A DNA stretch of 64,000 nt, taken from contig NC_007912.1 in NCBI RefSeq assembly GCF_000013665.1, positions 558,001 through 622,000 on the forward strand, read 5' to 3'. This DNA comes from Saccharophagus degradans 2-40. Lineage in GTDB: Bacteria; Pseudomonadota; Gammaproteobacteria; Pseudomonadales; Cellvibrionaceae. Positions 44,347 through 54,274 of this stretch are shown here, piece by piece. The notes beneath the pieces are model-generated. The model worked only from the letters and a program-made list of their open reading frames with translations. It was not told the DNA's origin and made no database searches. Position 1 is the first letter of the stretch; each line of letters starts with the position of its first letter. The translations under genes were made by a program, and so were the position numbers.

Positions 44347-44382
44347 ATTGCGAGCGAATGTCTTGGTGGTTCGCTTCGCAAT
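44347..44382. repeat. REP-like palindrome after hisF
   Basis: ATTGCGAGCGAA and TTCGCTTCGCAAT pair with one bulged base over a 12-base loop, 20 bases after the hisF stop. It resembles short extragenic palindromes, but no second copy is in the window. Confidence 0.5.
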
Positions 44383-44441
44383 GGTCGGGCCTAGTGTGTA
44401 TCCCTTTGGGCAAGCCAATAGGCACTAGCAGCGAAGACGAA

Positions 44442-44666
44442 TTAAGCTGCTGCAGCGCGACCGTATTTTTCCAGGGTTTGGACTATAGAAGGCTCTGCGT
44501 GCATGATGAAATCGATAAAATCGCTCGCACCTACCTCAGCTTCGTGCTGAGTATCGAATGGACCAATATCCACACCTTCTCTTGTGCTGTAATACCAGTA
44601 ATCGCCCTTCATAAAGAAACGTTTTGAGCGTGCTGGTTCTGAGCCGTTTTCACCTGTTCTGTTCAT
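44442..44666 (-). CDS. DUF6316-like small protein
   Basis: A 74-residue soluble protein with the core RFFMKGDYWYYSTREGVDIG and GPFDTQHEAE, which I recall as the DUF6316 family of marine gammaproteobacteria (R-x-x-R-F, W-Y-F/Y-x-T-R-E-G, GPF). The function is unknown. It is a single gene converging on hisF. Confidence 0.75.
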   Translation of the reverse strand: MNRTGENGSEPARSKRFFMKGDYWYYSTREGVDIGPFDTQHEAEVGASDFIDFIMHAEPSIVQTLEKYGRAAAA

Positions 44667-45063
44667 AAATATTCCTCGACGTAAATACTACTTTCCATGA
44701 CACCGTTAAGATCGCTGTCCTAGCACATTGGCCTGACTTTGATCGTTGCTAACGCGGGTGTCGTTGCGCGTAGCGTTGGTGAAGATCGTTAAAATTAGCC
44801 AGAAAACATTCAACCTGTGTTGATTGGTTGATTCCTATGCCAGTTTTGTTCCATAACGCTCCCTTGCGCTCAAATTATAGGCTGGTTGGGTGGGTTTGCA
44901 GTGAGTTAGGTTTAAAAGTGTGATGTATCGCACAAAACTGCATGGTAATTTTTATCCCTAACAACGATTAGTTCTGATAAAAAACTAGCTTCTAAGGTAA
45001 GGATATTAAAACTGTCAAAATTACCGGCAGCGATTATGGCCGTTTTAGGCTTGACTGGCCCAG
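44667..45063. other. Gene-free region between the DUF6316-like gene and the deacetylase
   Basis: About 400 bases: the upstream region of the minus-strand gene ending at 44442 and the downstream region of the deacetylase gene. No hairpin terminator or gene is clear. Confidence 0.45.
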
Positions 45064-46212
45064 CTACCCTTCGGGCAGAATTTTGTCGGTTTGGCTCTGG
45101 CTTAAAACTGGACGGTGACGATTTAATAATAATTCAATACCTACCACTTCTACCCCTTGGGCGGCCAAGAGGGGGAGGCGCGCTTTAAGTGCTTGCAGGG
45201 TTTCTGGGTAGGGGTGGCCAATGGCGACGGCTTCCCCGTGCTTAAGGGCTATTGCTACTAGTTTATCTAGCTGTGAATCAATGGCAGGCAAGTCGCGCTC
45301 GTTATCTAAAAACACATCGCGCTCATTAAAAGGAATGTTTACTCGCTGGGCTTCTTCTTTGGCAACGCTTTGCGCAGTGGTGCGGCTATCTACAAAAAAC
45401 AGCTCGCGCTCTGCCAGCGCCTCGCTTAACCACTGCATACTTTCTCGACTTTGGGTGAATAGGCTACCGCCGTGGTTATTCACACCGGTAACGTGGGGGA
45501 TATCTGCCAACATGGCATCGAGGCTGGCGATAAGTTCGGTGCGCGCCATTGTAGGGTTAAGGCTCGCCTCCCATTTGCTCTCGTTTAAAGTGGCCATGGG
45601 GGCGTGCAGCATGACGGGTTTGTTTAATTGTTTGGCTAGCTCCGCTAGGCGCGCGCCGTAGGGGCTAAAGGGTATAAAGGCAAACGTGAGTGGGTAGGGT
45701 AGCTCGATAAGCTCGCGACCTTCATCAAACCTGTAGCCTATGTCGTCAATAATAATGGCAATTCTTGGGCTGGTTACCGTTGACTGTTCGGTAATGTTCA
45801 CTGGTACCGCTGGCTTAGCAATAACTTCTATTGCTGGTTCATCCTCTACTGCCTTAGCTGCAGCGGGCTCATTTTCAGCGGTATGGGTTTGTGTGTGACC
45901 GATAGATTCACTTGGTTCACCAGGTTCAGCCGGCTTAGCCGTTATTAAAGGTGGGGTTTGTTCTGTGCGGGGGCGCTCAGTTTTTTCTGCCGGTAGGTTT
46001 TCTGAGGTTTGTGTTAATTGCGTGTTGTTTTTTGTCTCTTGGTTGCCGCCATTGCAAGATTGGAACAATGCAAAAATGCACGCCAGCATAACAATGCGCA
46101 AGAAAAAGGTACGGCCGTCTGAGGGGCGCGTTAAAAACAGCGAGAGCTGCTGCCAGCTTGTTAGCAGCGTGCTCGCAGGGCTAGATTTAAGTTTGTTGAG
46201 AAAGTGCGGCAC
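45064..46212 (-). CDS. Divergent polysaccharide deacetylase (YibQ-like)
   Basis: A 382-residue protein with an N-terminal membrane or signal segment (about 25-50), a Pro/Glu/Thr-rich linker (to ~150), and the YibQ/DUF610 domain. IAIIIDDIGYR is the start, VMLHAPMATL and TGVNNHGGSLFTQSRE carry conserved residues, and VAIGHPYPET is near the end. It follows ctp by 11 bases in the gpmI-envC-ctp-yibQ unit, which points to a cell-envelope function. Enzymatic activity is unproven for the family. Confidence 0.9.
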   Translation of the reverse strand: MPHFLNKLKSSPASTLLTSWQQLSLFLTRPSDGRTFFLRIVMLACIFALFQSCNGGNQETKNNTQLTQTSENLPAEKTERPRTEQTPPLITAKPAEPGEPSESIGHTQTHTAENEPAAAKAVEDEPAIEVIAKPAVPVNITEQSTVTSPRIAIIIDDIGYRFDEGRELIELPYPLTFAFIPFSPYGARLAELAKQLNKPVMLHAPMATLNESKWEASLNPTMARTELIASLDAMLADIPHVTGVNNHGGSLFTQSRESMQWLSEALAERELFFVDSRTTAQSVAKEEAQRVNIPFNERDVFLDNERDLPAIDSQLDKLVAIALKHGEAVAIGHPYPETLQALKARLPLLAAQGVEVVGIELLLNRHRPVLSQSQTDKILPEG

Positions 46213-46223
46213 CTTAGGCCGCT

Positions 46224-47612
46224 CTATGGTGTTTCTGTGGTTTCGGCAGCGGCTTGTTCAGCAGCTTGGCTTTTTTCTAGTTCTTTTTCTGCCTTGGCTT
46301 GCTGTGCCTTTTGAAAAAGGTGCAGGCCGCGCAGAATATTTACCGCTTCGTACAATTGGCTATCGCGCTCGTGCAGTTCGTTTTTGCGCTTGCCTCTATC
46401 GCTAGCTTTTACTTCAGCGCCGCCTTTAGCGTTCTTTAGGTGGCCGCTTAAATCGGCTTCGGTTATGTCTGCCTGCGGTTGCACGGCAGTAATTTTTACT
46501 CGTTCTACCTCTATATCAGGTTCGATTCCCTGGGCTTGTATCGAGCGGCCGTTAGGGGTGAAGTAAAGCGCGGTAGTAATTTTAATGGCGCGATCTTCGG
46601 TAATCGAAATAACGGTTTGCACCGAGCCTTTACCGAAACTGCGGGTGCCAAGCACCAGTGCTCGGTTTTGGTCTTGCAGGGCACCAGCCACAATTTCTGA
46701 CGCCGACGCGCTGCCGCCGTTAATCAGCACGACCATAGGTAGGCCGTCAACGGCGTCGCCTGGGGTGGCAGAGTACTGGCTGTTGGCATCGTGCATGCGG
46801 CCTTCGGTATACACAATCAAACCGTCGTTTAAGAATAGGTCGGCTACTTCTACCGAGGCAGTTAATACACCGCCCGGGTTGTTGCGCAAATCTAAAATCA
46901 CGCCCTTAAGGTCTGAGTTTATTTTCTGCAGTTTTTTAATTTCGTTGGCGAGGTCTTGGCCGGTGCGCAACTGAAACTGTGCAACGCGCAGGTAGGCAAA
47001 GTCGTGCTCGACAATATCCGAGCGCACGCTGCGCACTTTTATCTTGTCGCGGGTAAGCACCAAGTCGAAGGGTTGCTCTACGTCTTTGCGCATAATGGTG
47101 AGGGTAATATCGGTACCCGGTGCGCCGCGCATTTTTTCTACAGCATCGCTTAGGGTAATGCCCTTCACCGAGGTGCCGTTAATTTTAATAATAAGGTCGC
47201 CGGCTTCTACACCTGCTTTTTGTGCGGGGGTATCGTCTATTGGCGAGATAACCTTAACAAAGCCATCTTCAATACCTACTTCTATACCCAAGCCGCCAAA
47301 TTCGCCGCTGGTATGCACTTGTAGGTCGTCGAAGGAGCTGGCATCCAGGAATGCTGAGTGCGGGTCTAGCTCGTCGAGCATACCGCGAATGGCATATTCC
47401 AGCAGGGTGCGATCGTCTATCTCTTCTATATAAGAAGAGCGAATGTGTTCGTAAGCTTTGGTGAACACACGCAAGTCTTCCAATGGCAACACGCTAATGG
47501 TGTCGGCGTCTTCTGGTTCGTTGCTGGGTGTTTGGGCCTGCACAAATAGCGGGGCGCAAGCGGCGAGGGTGAATACACTAAGCTTGCGCAAAAACGAGTA
47601 AAGGTGGGGCAC
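46224..47612 (-). CDS. Carboxyl-terminal processing protease (S41)
   Basis: A 462-residue periplasmic Ser/Lys protease. Signal peptide ends near VQAQ. The PDZ domain covers ~95-175 (GEFGGLGIEVG...DLIIKINGTSVKG). The catalytic core contains LRNNPGGVL, GGSASASEIVAGAL (nucleophile Ser) and FGKGSVQ (catalytic Lys). The Ala/Glu-rich C-terminal tail is of low complexity. Its place in the envC operon suggests it trims murein-related proteins. Confidence 0.94.
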   Translation of the reverse strand: MPHLYSFLRKLSVFTLAACAPLFVQAQTPSNEPEDADTISVLPLEDLRVFTKAYEHIRSSYIEEIDDRTLLEYAIRGMLDELDPHSAFLDASSFDDLQVHTSGEFGGLGIEVGIEDGFVKVISPIDDTPAQKAGVEAGDLIIKINGTSVKGITLSDAVEKMRGAPGTDITLTIMRKDVEQPFDLVLTRDKIKVRSVRSDIVEHDFAYLRVAQFQLRTGQDLANEIKKLQKINSDLKGVILDLRNNPGGVLTASVEVADLFLNDGLIVYTEGRMHDANSQYSATPGDAVDGLPMVVLINGGSASASEIVAGALQDQNRALVLGTRSFGKGSVQTVISITEDRAIKITTALYFTPNGRSIQAQGIEPDIEVERVKITAVQPQADITEADLSGHLKNAKGGAEVKASDRGKRKNELHERDSQLYEAVNILRGLHLFQKAQQAKAEKELEKSQAAEQAAAETTETP

Positions 47613-47659
47613 TGCGGTTTCTCCGTTATTTATGCTTTAATATTTTTGCTAATTAAATG

Positions 47660-48868
47660 CTAGGCAGTTTTAAACCAGCGCTTTGGGTCGGTGGGTTTAC
47701 CGTTATGCCTAAGCTCAAAGTATAGGGCAGATTGTTGCTGGCCACCTGTGTTGCCTACGGCTGCAATGGTTTCGCCTGCGGTAACCCATTCGCCAAGCTC
47801 TTTATATAGGGCTTGATTGTGACCGTAGAGGGATAAGTACCCCGCGCCGTGATCCACAATAATAAGCAGCCCGTGGCCGCGCAAGTAATCAGAAAAAACA
47901 ACGCGACCGTTGTGAATGGCTTTTACAGGGGTGCCACTGTTCGCACCAATTAGCATGCCCTGCCAGTGAACCTTATTGCTCACCCGCGAGCTGCCAAAGC
48001 TATTAAGCACTCGCCCCTGTGTTGGCCAAGGGAGTTTACCCTTTAAACCGGCGAACAATTTGGTGTCATTGCGCATTTCGGTTTCATCCAAAATAGCGGT
48101 AACTTGCTCTATAAGGCGGGCTAGGTTTTGGCGGTCTTTTTCTAGCTGTGAAAGCTGGCCCGATTTGCTGTTTATATCTTTATTAAGCTTGGCTACGGTT
48201 ATTTCGCGCTGTTTCTTTTTAGCGTTTAGCGCTTCTTGTTGCTGCTTTAGGTTGTCGTAGTTGCTTTTAAGCTTGGCTGTTTCGAAGGCAAATTCTTGTT
48301 CGATGGTGTCTAGGCGGGCAATAGTGGCTGTGTAACTTGTAATTTTTTCGCTGCGGGCCTGCACAAAATAATCGTAGTAGCGAATATTGCGCGCTACGGT
48401 AGTGGGGTCTTGCTGGTTAAATAACAGCTTAATGCTGCTTTGTTGGCCTAGCCGGTAGGCGGCGTTGATATGCTGGCCAACTTGTTGTTGCTCATTTTTT
48501 TTTTTGAGCTGAAGCTCGCTGCGCTCATCCTTGAGGGCATCTAATTTTTGCTCCCCTTGGTTGATTTGCTTCTTAATTTGTTGGGCTTTATTGCTGAGAT
48601 CACCAATATTCTTTTCGGTGTCTTCTAAAGATTTGAGCAGCTCTTCGCGCGCACTTTTGGTTTTTTCTAGTTCGGCTTTTAGCGCGGCAATATTTTTGCG
48701 CACCGCTTCCAGCCTGGCTTTGTCTGCGGCTTCATCTGCATGGGTGCACACAGCGCAAAAAGAAACTGCGAGTGCACACAACACGGCACCGCGTTTAAGC
48801 GCGGTGCCGATATTGGTTTTGATGTTGGCTATAGAGTTACTTGCTGAATTTAACAAGATTGCGGCCAT
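47660..48868 (-). CDS. envC: EnvC, activator of septal murein amidases
   Basis: A 402-residue protein. Signal region (cleavage near CTHA), long coiled coil (~45-265) and C-terminal LytM domain (~290-402). The LytM metal ligands are lost (YGHNQ in place of the HxH), as in EnvC, so it activates AmiA/AmiB and does not cleave itself. Its start overlaps the end of gpmI by 32 bases. Confidence 0.93.
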   Translation of the reverse strand: MAAILLNSASNSIANIKTNIGTALKRGAVLCALAVSFCAVCTHADEAADKARLEAVRKNIAALKAELEKTKSAREELLKSLEDTEKNIGDLSNKAQQIKKQINQGEQKLDALKDERSELQLKKKNEQQQVGQHINAAYRLGQQSSIKLLFNQQDPTTVARNIRYYDYFVQARSEKITSYTATIARLDTIEQEFAFETAKLKSNYDNLKQQQEALNAKKKQREITVAKLNKDINSKSGQLSQLEKDRQNLARLIEQVTAILDETEMRNDTKLFAGLKGKLPWPTQGRVLNSFGSSRVSNKVHWQGMLIGANSGTPVKAIHNGRVVFSDYLRGHGLLIIVDHGAGYLSLYGHNQALYKELGEWVTAGETIAAVGNTGGQQQSALYFELRHNGKPTDPKRWFKTA

Positions 48869-50387
48869 TCATTTCTGTAGGTTGCGGAACATCCAGCAAG
48901 GCTAACATAGTCGGGGCTATGTCTGCGAGGCTGCCACCTTGTTCAAGGCTAATATCGCGCTTGCCCACATAAACCAAAGGTACTGGCAGGGTGGTGTGCT
49001 GCGTGTGCAGCTGCTGGGCTTCGTCGTCGTACATAAGCTCTACGTTGCCGTGGTCTGCAGTGATAAGCGCTTCGCCGCCCACTCGCTCTAAGGCTGCGAA
49101 TACTTCTGCAAGCGCAGCATCTACCGCTTCTACAGCTTTAACCGATGCGTCGAAATCGCCGGTGTGACCTACTTGGTCGCAGTTTGCGTAGTTGCAAATA
49201 ATGGCATCGTAGCCGCCGTTTTCAATTGCATCTACAAGTTTGGCGGTGACTTCTGGCGCACTCATTTCTGGTTGTTCATCGTAGGTTTCCACCTGTGGTG
49301 AAGGCACCAATATACGGTCTTCACCTTCGTACAATGATTCCTGACCGCCGCTAAAGAAGAATGTTACGTGAGCGTATTTTTCGGTTTCGGCAATGCGCAA
49401 TTGCTTCTTGCCGTTTTTAGCCATCACTTCGCCGAAGGAGTTAACTAAATCTTCTGGCGGGTAGGCGCAGCTGGTGTCTATGTCGGCGGAGTACTCGGTA
49501 GTCATTACAAAATCCGATAGCGCTGGCACGCGGGCGCGAGCAAAGCCGTCGAAGTTTTTATCTACAAACGCATTGGTAAGCTGACGCGCGCGATCTGGTC
49601 GGAAGTTCATGAAAATAACCGCATCGCCATCCTCAATAGTTACCGGCTTGCCGTCTGCATCCACTATTGCGGTGGCTTTAACAAACTCGTCATTTTCGTC
49701 GCGCTCGTACGCCGCCTCTAAACCGGCAGTGGCGGATTGGGCGGTAAAGGCAGCTTTGCCATCTACCATTAGGTCGAAGGCTTGTTGCACGCGGTCCCAG
49801 CGGTTGTCGCGGTCGAGCGCAAAGAAGCGGCCAATAATGCTGGCAATTTTACCGCCGCCAAGGGCTTTAAGTTTTTCTTCTGTTTTTTGCAGCGGCGCTT
49901 TGGCGCTGCGCGGTGGGGTATCGCGGCCATCTAAAAAGGCGTGCATGTACACTTTTTCTGCACCGCGTTTAACGGCCAGTTCCATCATGGCAATCATGTG
50001 GTCTTCGTGGCTGTGTACGCCGCCGTCTGAAAGCAGGCCTATTACGTGTACTGCTTTGCCCTGGCTTTGCGCGTCGTCTACCGCTTTGGTGTATACGGGG
50101 TTGGTGTAAAAATCACCATCGGCAATGGCTTTGTTAATACGAGTGAAGTTTTGGTACACCACGCGGCCCGCGCCTAGAGTCATGTGGCCCACTTCGGAGT
50201 TGCCCATTTGGCCTTCGGGTAGGCCTACCGCCATACCGGATGTGGCAATGGTCGTTTTGGGGTTTTCGGCCCAAATTTTACGCCAAGTTGGGGCCTTAGC
50301 TGCGTTGATGGCGTTGTATTTATCTGACTCGGAGTAGCCGAATCCATCAAGAATGATTAGGGCAAGGGGCTTTTTTACTTCACTCAT
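48837..50387 (-). CDS. gpmI: 2,3-bisphosphoglycerate-independent phosphoglycerate mutase
   Basis: A 516-residue, Mn-dependent glycolytic enzyme of the alkaline-phosphatase superfamily. [11 protein letters not shown] and MGNSEVGH (nucleophile Ser) are at the N-terminus, and ITADHGNVE and [15 protein letters not shown] near the end carry metal ligands. ATG 50387 ([10 protein letters not shown]) with AGGAC ahead is the natural start; the longer open frame upstream is not gene-like. It heads the operon with envC, ctp and the yibQ-like gene. Confidence 0.96.
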   Translation of the reverse strand: MSEVKKPLALIILDGFGYSESDKYNAINAAKAPTWRKIWAENPKTTIATSGMAVGLPEGQMGNSEVGHMTLGAGRVVYQNFTRINKAIADGDFYTNPVYTKAVDDAQSQGKAVHVIGLLSDGGVHSHEDHMIAMMELAVKRGAEKVYMHAFLDGRDTPPRSAKAPLQKTEEKLKALGGGKIASIIGRFFALDRDNRWDRVQQAFDLMVDGKAAFTAQSATAGLEAAYERDENDEFVKATAIVDADGKPVTIEDGDAVIFMNFRPDRARQLTNAFVDKNFDGFARARVPALSDFVMTTEYSADIDTSCAYPPEDLVNSFGEVMAKNGKKQLRIAETEKYAHVTFFFSGGQESLYEGEDRILVPSPQVETYDEQPEMSAPEVTAKLVDAIENGGYDAIICNYANCDQVGHTGDFDASVKAVEAVDAALAEVFAALERVGGEALITADHGNVELMYDDEAQQLHTQHTTLPVPLVYVGKRDISLEQGGSLADIAPTMLALLDVPQPTEMNGRNLVKFSK

Positions 50388-50623
50388 GGGTAGTCCTAGA
50401 TTAATGCGCTGGGAATGCCAAAATTTGCGGCACGGGTGGGCAGGCCTGTGTTTGCTTGGCTGTTTCGCCCGTAGAGGCGGGTATTTTACGCGTTTTGTGG
50501 CGTATAAACCACGACCTAAGGCCCTAAACACGCGCTTATTTAGGCTGAAGCAGCGCATAAAGTGTTGATCGTGTATACTCGCGCGACTTCCTAATCAGTT
50601 AATTTTGAAAAAGGCGTGTTAGT

Positions 50624-51031
50624 GTGGAGTGGATGGCATTTGTAAGTGAGCAGTGGTTACTGTTCAGTATCGTAATTGTATTGGTTGCTGTTTTATTGTT
50701 TATTGAAAGCAAAAAGGGCGGCAAGGCGCTTACTTATCATCAGGCGACGCGGTTGGTGAATAATGGTGAGGGTGTGATTTTGGATGTGCGCGAGAAGAAG
50801 GACTTCTCTGCAGGCCATATAGTAGACGCTATTCATATTCCTTATGCAAAAGTTGCCGACCGCTTGAGCGAGCTCGAAAAGCATAAAGCGAAAACGATTA
50901 TCGTGGTGGACAAAATGGGCCAACACGCGGCAGCGGCAAGTAAAACGCTACGTGATGCCGGTTGGAATGCCAGCCGCCTAGCGGGCGGAATGGCAGAGTG
51001 GCAAGCGCAAAATTTGCCGGTTGTTAAATAA
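50624..51031 (+). CDS. Membrane-anchored rhodanese-like protein (YibN-like), active Cys missing
   Basis: A 135-residue protein with GTG start, one N-terminal membrane helix (about 10-27) and a rhodanese domain (EGVILDVREKKDFSAGHI). The active-site loop reads VVDKMGQHA, so the usual catalytic Cys is replaced and sulfur transfer is unlikely. It matches the position of yibN between gpmI and grxC/secB in other gammaproteobacteria. It probably acts as a membrane scaffold or binding protein. Confidence 0.9.
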   Translation: MEWMAFVSEQWLLFSIVIVLVAVLLFIESKKGGKALTYHQATRLVNNGEGVILDVREKKDFSAGHIVDAIHIPYAKVADRLSELEKHKAKTIIVVDKMGQHAAAASKTLRDAGWNASRLAGGMAEWQAQNLPVVK

Positions 51032-51060
51032 GCCTATTGTTATAAATATTGGAGCCAAGT

Positions 51061-51315
51061 GTGCCTGAAGTTGTAATTTACAGTTCTAATTACTGCGGTT
51101 TCTGTTTTCGCGCTAAGCAATTGCTGCAAAGCAAAGGCGTGAAATATAAAGAGATTGTTGTTGATGGCGACACCCAGTTGCGCACAGAGCTTGCACGTAA
51201 GGCTGGTGCGCGCACGGTTCCACAAATTTGGATAGGCGATAACCATGTGGGTGGCTGCGACGAGCTGTATACGCTAGAGCGCACCGGCTCATTAGATGAT
51301 TTGCTGGCGCTGTAG
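51061..51315 (+). CDS. grxC: Glutaredoxin 3
   Basis: An 84-residue glutaredoxin with active site CGFC (the common form is CPYC) and TVPQIWIGDNHVGG, the cis-Pro and glutathione-binding loop. GTG 51061 with GGAG upstream fits the family length better than the TTG at 51049. It lies 29 bases after the rhodanese gene and before secB. Confidence 0.93.
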   Translation: MPEVVIYSSNYCGFCFRAKQLLQSKGVKYKEIVVDGDTQLRTELARKAGARTVPQIWIGDNHVGGCDELYTLERTGSLDDLLAL

Positions 51316-51462
51316 AATTTGCGTCTTGAAAAGCGCTGGCGCGTCCCCCATCTAGCTTAAACAACGTAAATATAAACAAGAGCATTTTTGATTAAACCGC
51401 GCCATTCGTGTTGCGTGTTGCGGCAAAGGGGCTCAGACCTCCAAATAATAAGGTTATTCAGT

Positions 51463-51969
51463 ATGAGTGAAGAAAATACAACAAATAACGAAGCGGCTGC
51501 AGCAGAAGGCAAGGCGCCTGCAGGTTTTGGTATTAAGCGCGTTTTTACTAAGGATTTGTCTTTTGAGGTGCCTGCGGGCTTGGGCGCGTTTTCGTTGCAA
51601 GGGCAGCCTAATGTAGGTCAAGATTTGAACACTCAAATCAACCGCGTGGACGACACTCACTATGAAGTAGTGTTAAAAGTGACTGTTACAGTAAAGATGG
51701 GCGAAGACAAAGTAGCCTTCTTGGCAGAAGTACATCAAGCAGGTATTTTCCAGGTTGTTGGTATCGAAGGCCCACAATTACAGCAGGTGCTTTCTACCGC
51801 TTGCCCACAAATTTTGTTCCCATACGTACGCGAAACCATTGATAGCTTAGCAGTTCGCGGTGGTTTTGCGCCGGTATTGTTGCCGCAAATTAACTTCGAC
51901 GCCTTGTTTGTACAAGCTGTTGCGCAGGCTAAAGCGCAAGCAGATAGCCAAGCCGAAGCAGACGCATAA
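51463..51969 (+). CDS. secB: Protein-export chaperone SecB
   Basis: A 168-residue tetrameric chaperone that keeps preproteins unfolded for Sec[14 protein letters not shown] and the characteristic [22 protein letters not shown] and [11 protein letters not shown] are present. The N-terminal ~20 residues are acidic and Ala-rich. ATG 51463 is chosen; the frame is open further upstream without an RBS. The end of the gene has a strong terminator. Confidence 0.96.
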   Translation: MSEENTTNNEAAAAEGKAPAGFGIKRVFTKDLSFEVPAGLGAFSLQGQPNVGQDLNTQINRVDDTHYEVVLKVTVTVKMGEDKVAFLAEVHQAGIFQVVGIEGPQLQQVLSTACPQILFPYVRETIDSLAVRGGFAPVLLPQINFDALFVQAVAQAKAQADSQAEADA

Positions 51970-51990
51970 TCCTTTAGTTCGCAGTAACGT

Positions 51991-52024
51991 AAAAAGCGGT
52001 GTCGGCAGCGACACCGCTTTTTTT
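51991..52024 (+). terminator. Rho-independent terminator after secB
   Basis: AAAAAGCGGTGTCG, short loop, CGACACCGCTTTTTTT: a 12-bp stem with flanking A- and T-runs. Confidence 0.92.
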
Positions 52025-52184
52025 ATGCCTTTTTTTCATCCCTTCGCTTTTAACCGCTAGCCCTTAGTGATTTGCTTTTGGCGATTAATTTTAGCTTCTG
52101 CGGGTTGTTTTCAGAGGTTCAGTTTCTATTCAGTGGTACATGGTTAATCTACCTCTAACGCTTCACAAACAAGAGGAGAGCGCC

Positions 52185-52766
52185 ATGAGAACCATTCCCG
52201 TAGCCACCGCAACTAGCCTTGTATTAGTGGCTGGTATTTTCTTCGCCTCCAGCGCATTTGCAGAAAAGCCGCGCCATCACGAGGCGCGTGATGATCGTCG
52301 CAGTGAGCATAGAGAGCAGCGTGCAGACCGTCGTCAAGAGCATAGAAGGGAACACCGCCAAGAGCATCGGCAGGAGCATAGAAGAGAGCACAGAGCCGAT
52401 AGAAATGATCGTCGTGACAGCCATCGTGAGCATCATCGTAATGAGCGCCATCATGCGCATCACAGCGATCGTCGTCACGATAACCATCATAACAACCGCC
52501 ATCGCAGCACGCACAAGCGTCACGATAGCCACAACAGCCAAGCTGGCGCCTTTTTGGGTGGGTTGGTATTAGGCGCTATTGCGTCAGATCATCACAGTGA
52601 TCGCCATCATCATCGCTATCACCGCAAGGAGCACCGTACGCATTATGTTGAACCAATTTACGAGCGCAACCGCTATGGGGAGTGTTTCCGTGTGGAGTAC
52701 CGCAGTAACGGCAGAAAGGTGTATATCGAAGTGCCTAGATATAAATGTGAAGCGCGTTATTGGTAA
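52185..52766 (+). CDS. Exported His/Arg-rich protein
   Basis: A 193-residue protein from ATG 52185 (AAGAGGAGAG ahead). A Sec signal (cleavage after SAFA) is followed by ~85 residues of near-repeated R/H/E/D units such as EHRREHRQ and DRRDSHRE, then a hydrophobic GAFLGGLVLGAIA segment (about 125-137) and a conserved-looking C-terminal domain (YERNRYGECFRVEY...VPRYKCEARYW) with two cysteines. The His clusters could bind metal or acid groups in the periplasm. The family is not recognised. Confidence 0.75.
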   Translation: MRTIPVATATSLVLVAGIFFASSAFAEKPRHHEARDDRRSEHREQRADRRQEHRREHRQEHRQEHRREHRADRNDRRDSHREHHRNERHHAHHSDRRHDNHHNNRHRSTHKRHDSHNSQAGAFLGGLVLGAIASDHHSDRHHHRYHRKEHRTHYVEPIYERNRYGECFRVEYRSNGRKVYIEVPRYKCEARYW

Positions 52767-52852
52767 GTTTTAGTAATAGTTTGAAGTGAGTGAAGTGACC
52801 CTATCGCAAGTGCTAATTTGCGATAGGGTGGCATAACGTAACGAGGGAGCCG

Positions 52853-54274
52853 TTATTCGACTTCTTCTTCCGAGGAGGCCATACCCAACTCTTTTAGTTT
52901 GCGCGTGAGCGTGTTGCGCCCCCAGCCTAAAAGGTTTGCTGCATCGCGTTTTCTGCCGGCAGTGTGTTTGAGGGCGGTTTCTATTAATGCGCGCTCAAAG
53001 GTGGGCACGGCATCAGAAAGAATATCGCTTTGGCCACAGGCCAAGGCTTGATCGGCCCAGTGGCGCAGAGCCTTTTCCCAGTCGCCACTTGGCGCTTCTG
53101 CCGTTCTGGCTTCCATTAGTTCTGGTGGCAGGTCGGCAATATGCACTTCGCGGCCTGAAGCCATTACGGTTATCCAGCGACAGGTGTTTTCTAGCTGGCG
53201 TACGTTACCAGGCCAAGATAAGTGGCTGAGGTAAGCTTCGGTTTCGGGGGTAAGGGTTTTTGGTTCTACCCCGAGCTCTTCGGCGGCGCGGCGCAAAAAG
53301 TGCTGCGCTAGCTTTGGAATATCTTCGCGGCGATCCGCCATTTTAGGTAGGTGGATGCGAATTACGTTTAAGCGGTGGAATAAATCCTCGCGGAAACGGT
53401 TTTCTTCAACCAGCCCTTCTAGGTTTTGGTGGGTGGCCGCAATAATGCGCACATCTACTTTGATGGGGGTGTGGCCGCCCACGCGGTAAAATTCGCCATC
53501 GGCCAATACGCGCAGTAAGCGGGTTTGTGTTTCTGCGGGCATATCACCAATTTCATCTAAGAACAGTGTGCCGCCATCGGCTTGCTGGAAGCGACCTTGG
53601 CGCTGTGCGCCTGCACCAGTAAACGCGCCTTTTTCGTGGCCGAATAATTCCGATTCAATTAAGTCGCGCGGTATAGCCGCCATGTTAAGCGCAATAAACT
53701 GGCCTTCGCGGCGCGGGCTGTGCTTGTGCAGGGCGTGAGCGACAAGCTCTTTACCCGTACCTGATTCACCGTTAATTAATACCGTAATATTGGATTGTGA
53801 TAAGCGGCCAATTGCGCGAAACACTTCTTGCATGGCTGGCGCTTCACCAATAATTTCTGTATCTACGGCAGGTTGCGCCGCTGGTGCTTCTACGCGTTGC
53901 TCCTGGGCGTGCGAGAGCGCACGCTGGGTGACTGCTACCGCTTCATCTACGTCGAATGGTTTGGGCAGGTATTCAAATGCACCGCCTTGGTAGGCTGCTA
54001 CGGCACTGTCTAAATCCGAGTGCGCCGTCATAATTATTACGGGCAGGTTCGGTATTTCTTTGTGCAAATGGGTAAGCAGGGTGAGGCCATTCATGCCGGG
54101 CATGCGCACGTCGCTAATCACGACATCGGGTTTTTCCTGCGCGAGGTGCTCAACGGCCTTATCGCCAGACTCGAAGCTGGTGGTAGTAATGCCGGCCTGC
54201 TGCAGCGCTTTTTCAAGAACCCAGCGAATAGAGCGGTCATCGTCAATAATCCACACCAAGTTTGGTTTATGCAT
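52853..54274 (-). CDS. ntrC: Nitrogen regulation response regulator NtrC (NR-I)
   Basis: A 473-residue sigma-54 activator. The receiver domain has phospho-Asp in VVISDVRMP. The AAA+ domain has GESGTGKE (Walker A), ELFGHEKGAFTGA (sigma-54 contact loop) and LFLDEIGDMP (Walker B). A Fis-type helix-turn-helix lies at the end (AANLLGWGRNTLTRKLKELG). It overlaps ntrB by eight bases. It should drive glnA through the sites at 57859 and upstream. Confidence 0.96.
   Translation of the reverse strand: MHKPNLVWIIDDDRSIRWVLEKALQQAGITTTSFESGDKAVEHLAQEKPDVVISDVRMPGMNGLTLLTHLHKEIPNLPVIIMTAHSDLDSAVAAYQGGAFEYLPKPFDVDEAVAVTQRALSHAQEQRVEAPAAQPAVDTEIIGEAPAMQEVFRAIGRLSQSNITVLINGESGTGKELVAHALHKHSPRREGQFIALNMAAIPRDLIESELFGHEKGAFTGAGAQRQGRFQQADGGTLFLDEIGDMPAETQTRLLRVLADGEFYRVGGHTPIKVDVRIIAATHQNLEGLVEENRFREDLFHRLNVIRIHLPKMADRREDIPKLAQHFLRRAAEELGVEPKTLTPETEAYLSHLSWPGNVRQLENTCRWITVMASGREVHIADLPPELMEARTAEAPSGDWEKALRHWADQALACGQSDILSDAVPTFERALIETALKHTAGRKRDAANLLGWGRNTLTRKLKELGMASSEEEVE

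Noticed and set aside
44358-44627. Plus-strand ORF overlapping the DUF6316-like gene
   Set aside because: It is a shadow of the minus-strand gene, which has recognisable family motifs.
52224-52541. Minus-strand ORF opposite the His/Arg-rich gene (Val/Met-rich)
   Set aside because: It is the mirror of low-complexity R/H/E/D codons and has no start signal.
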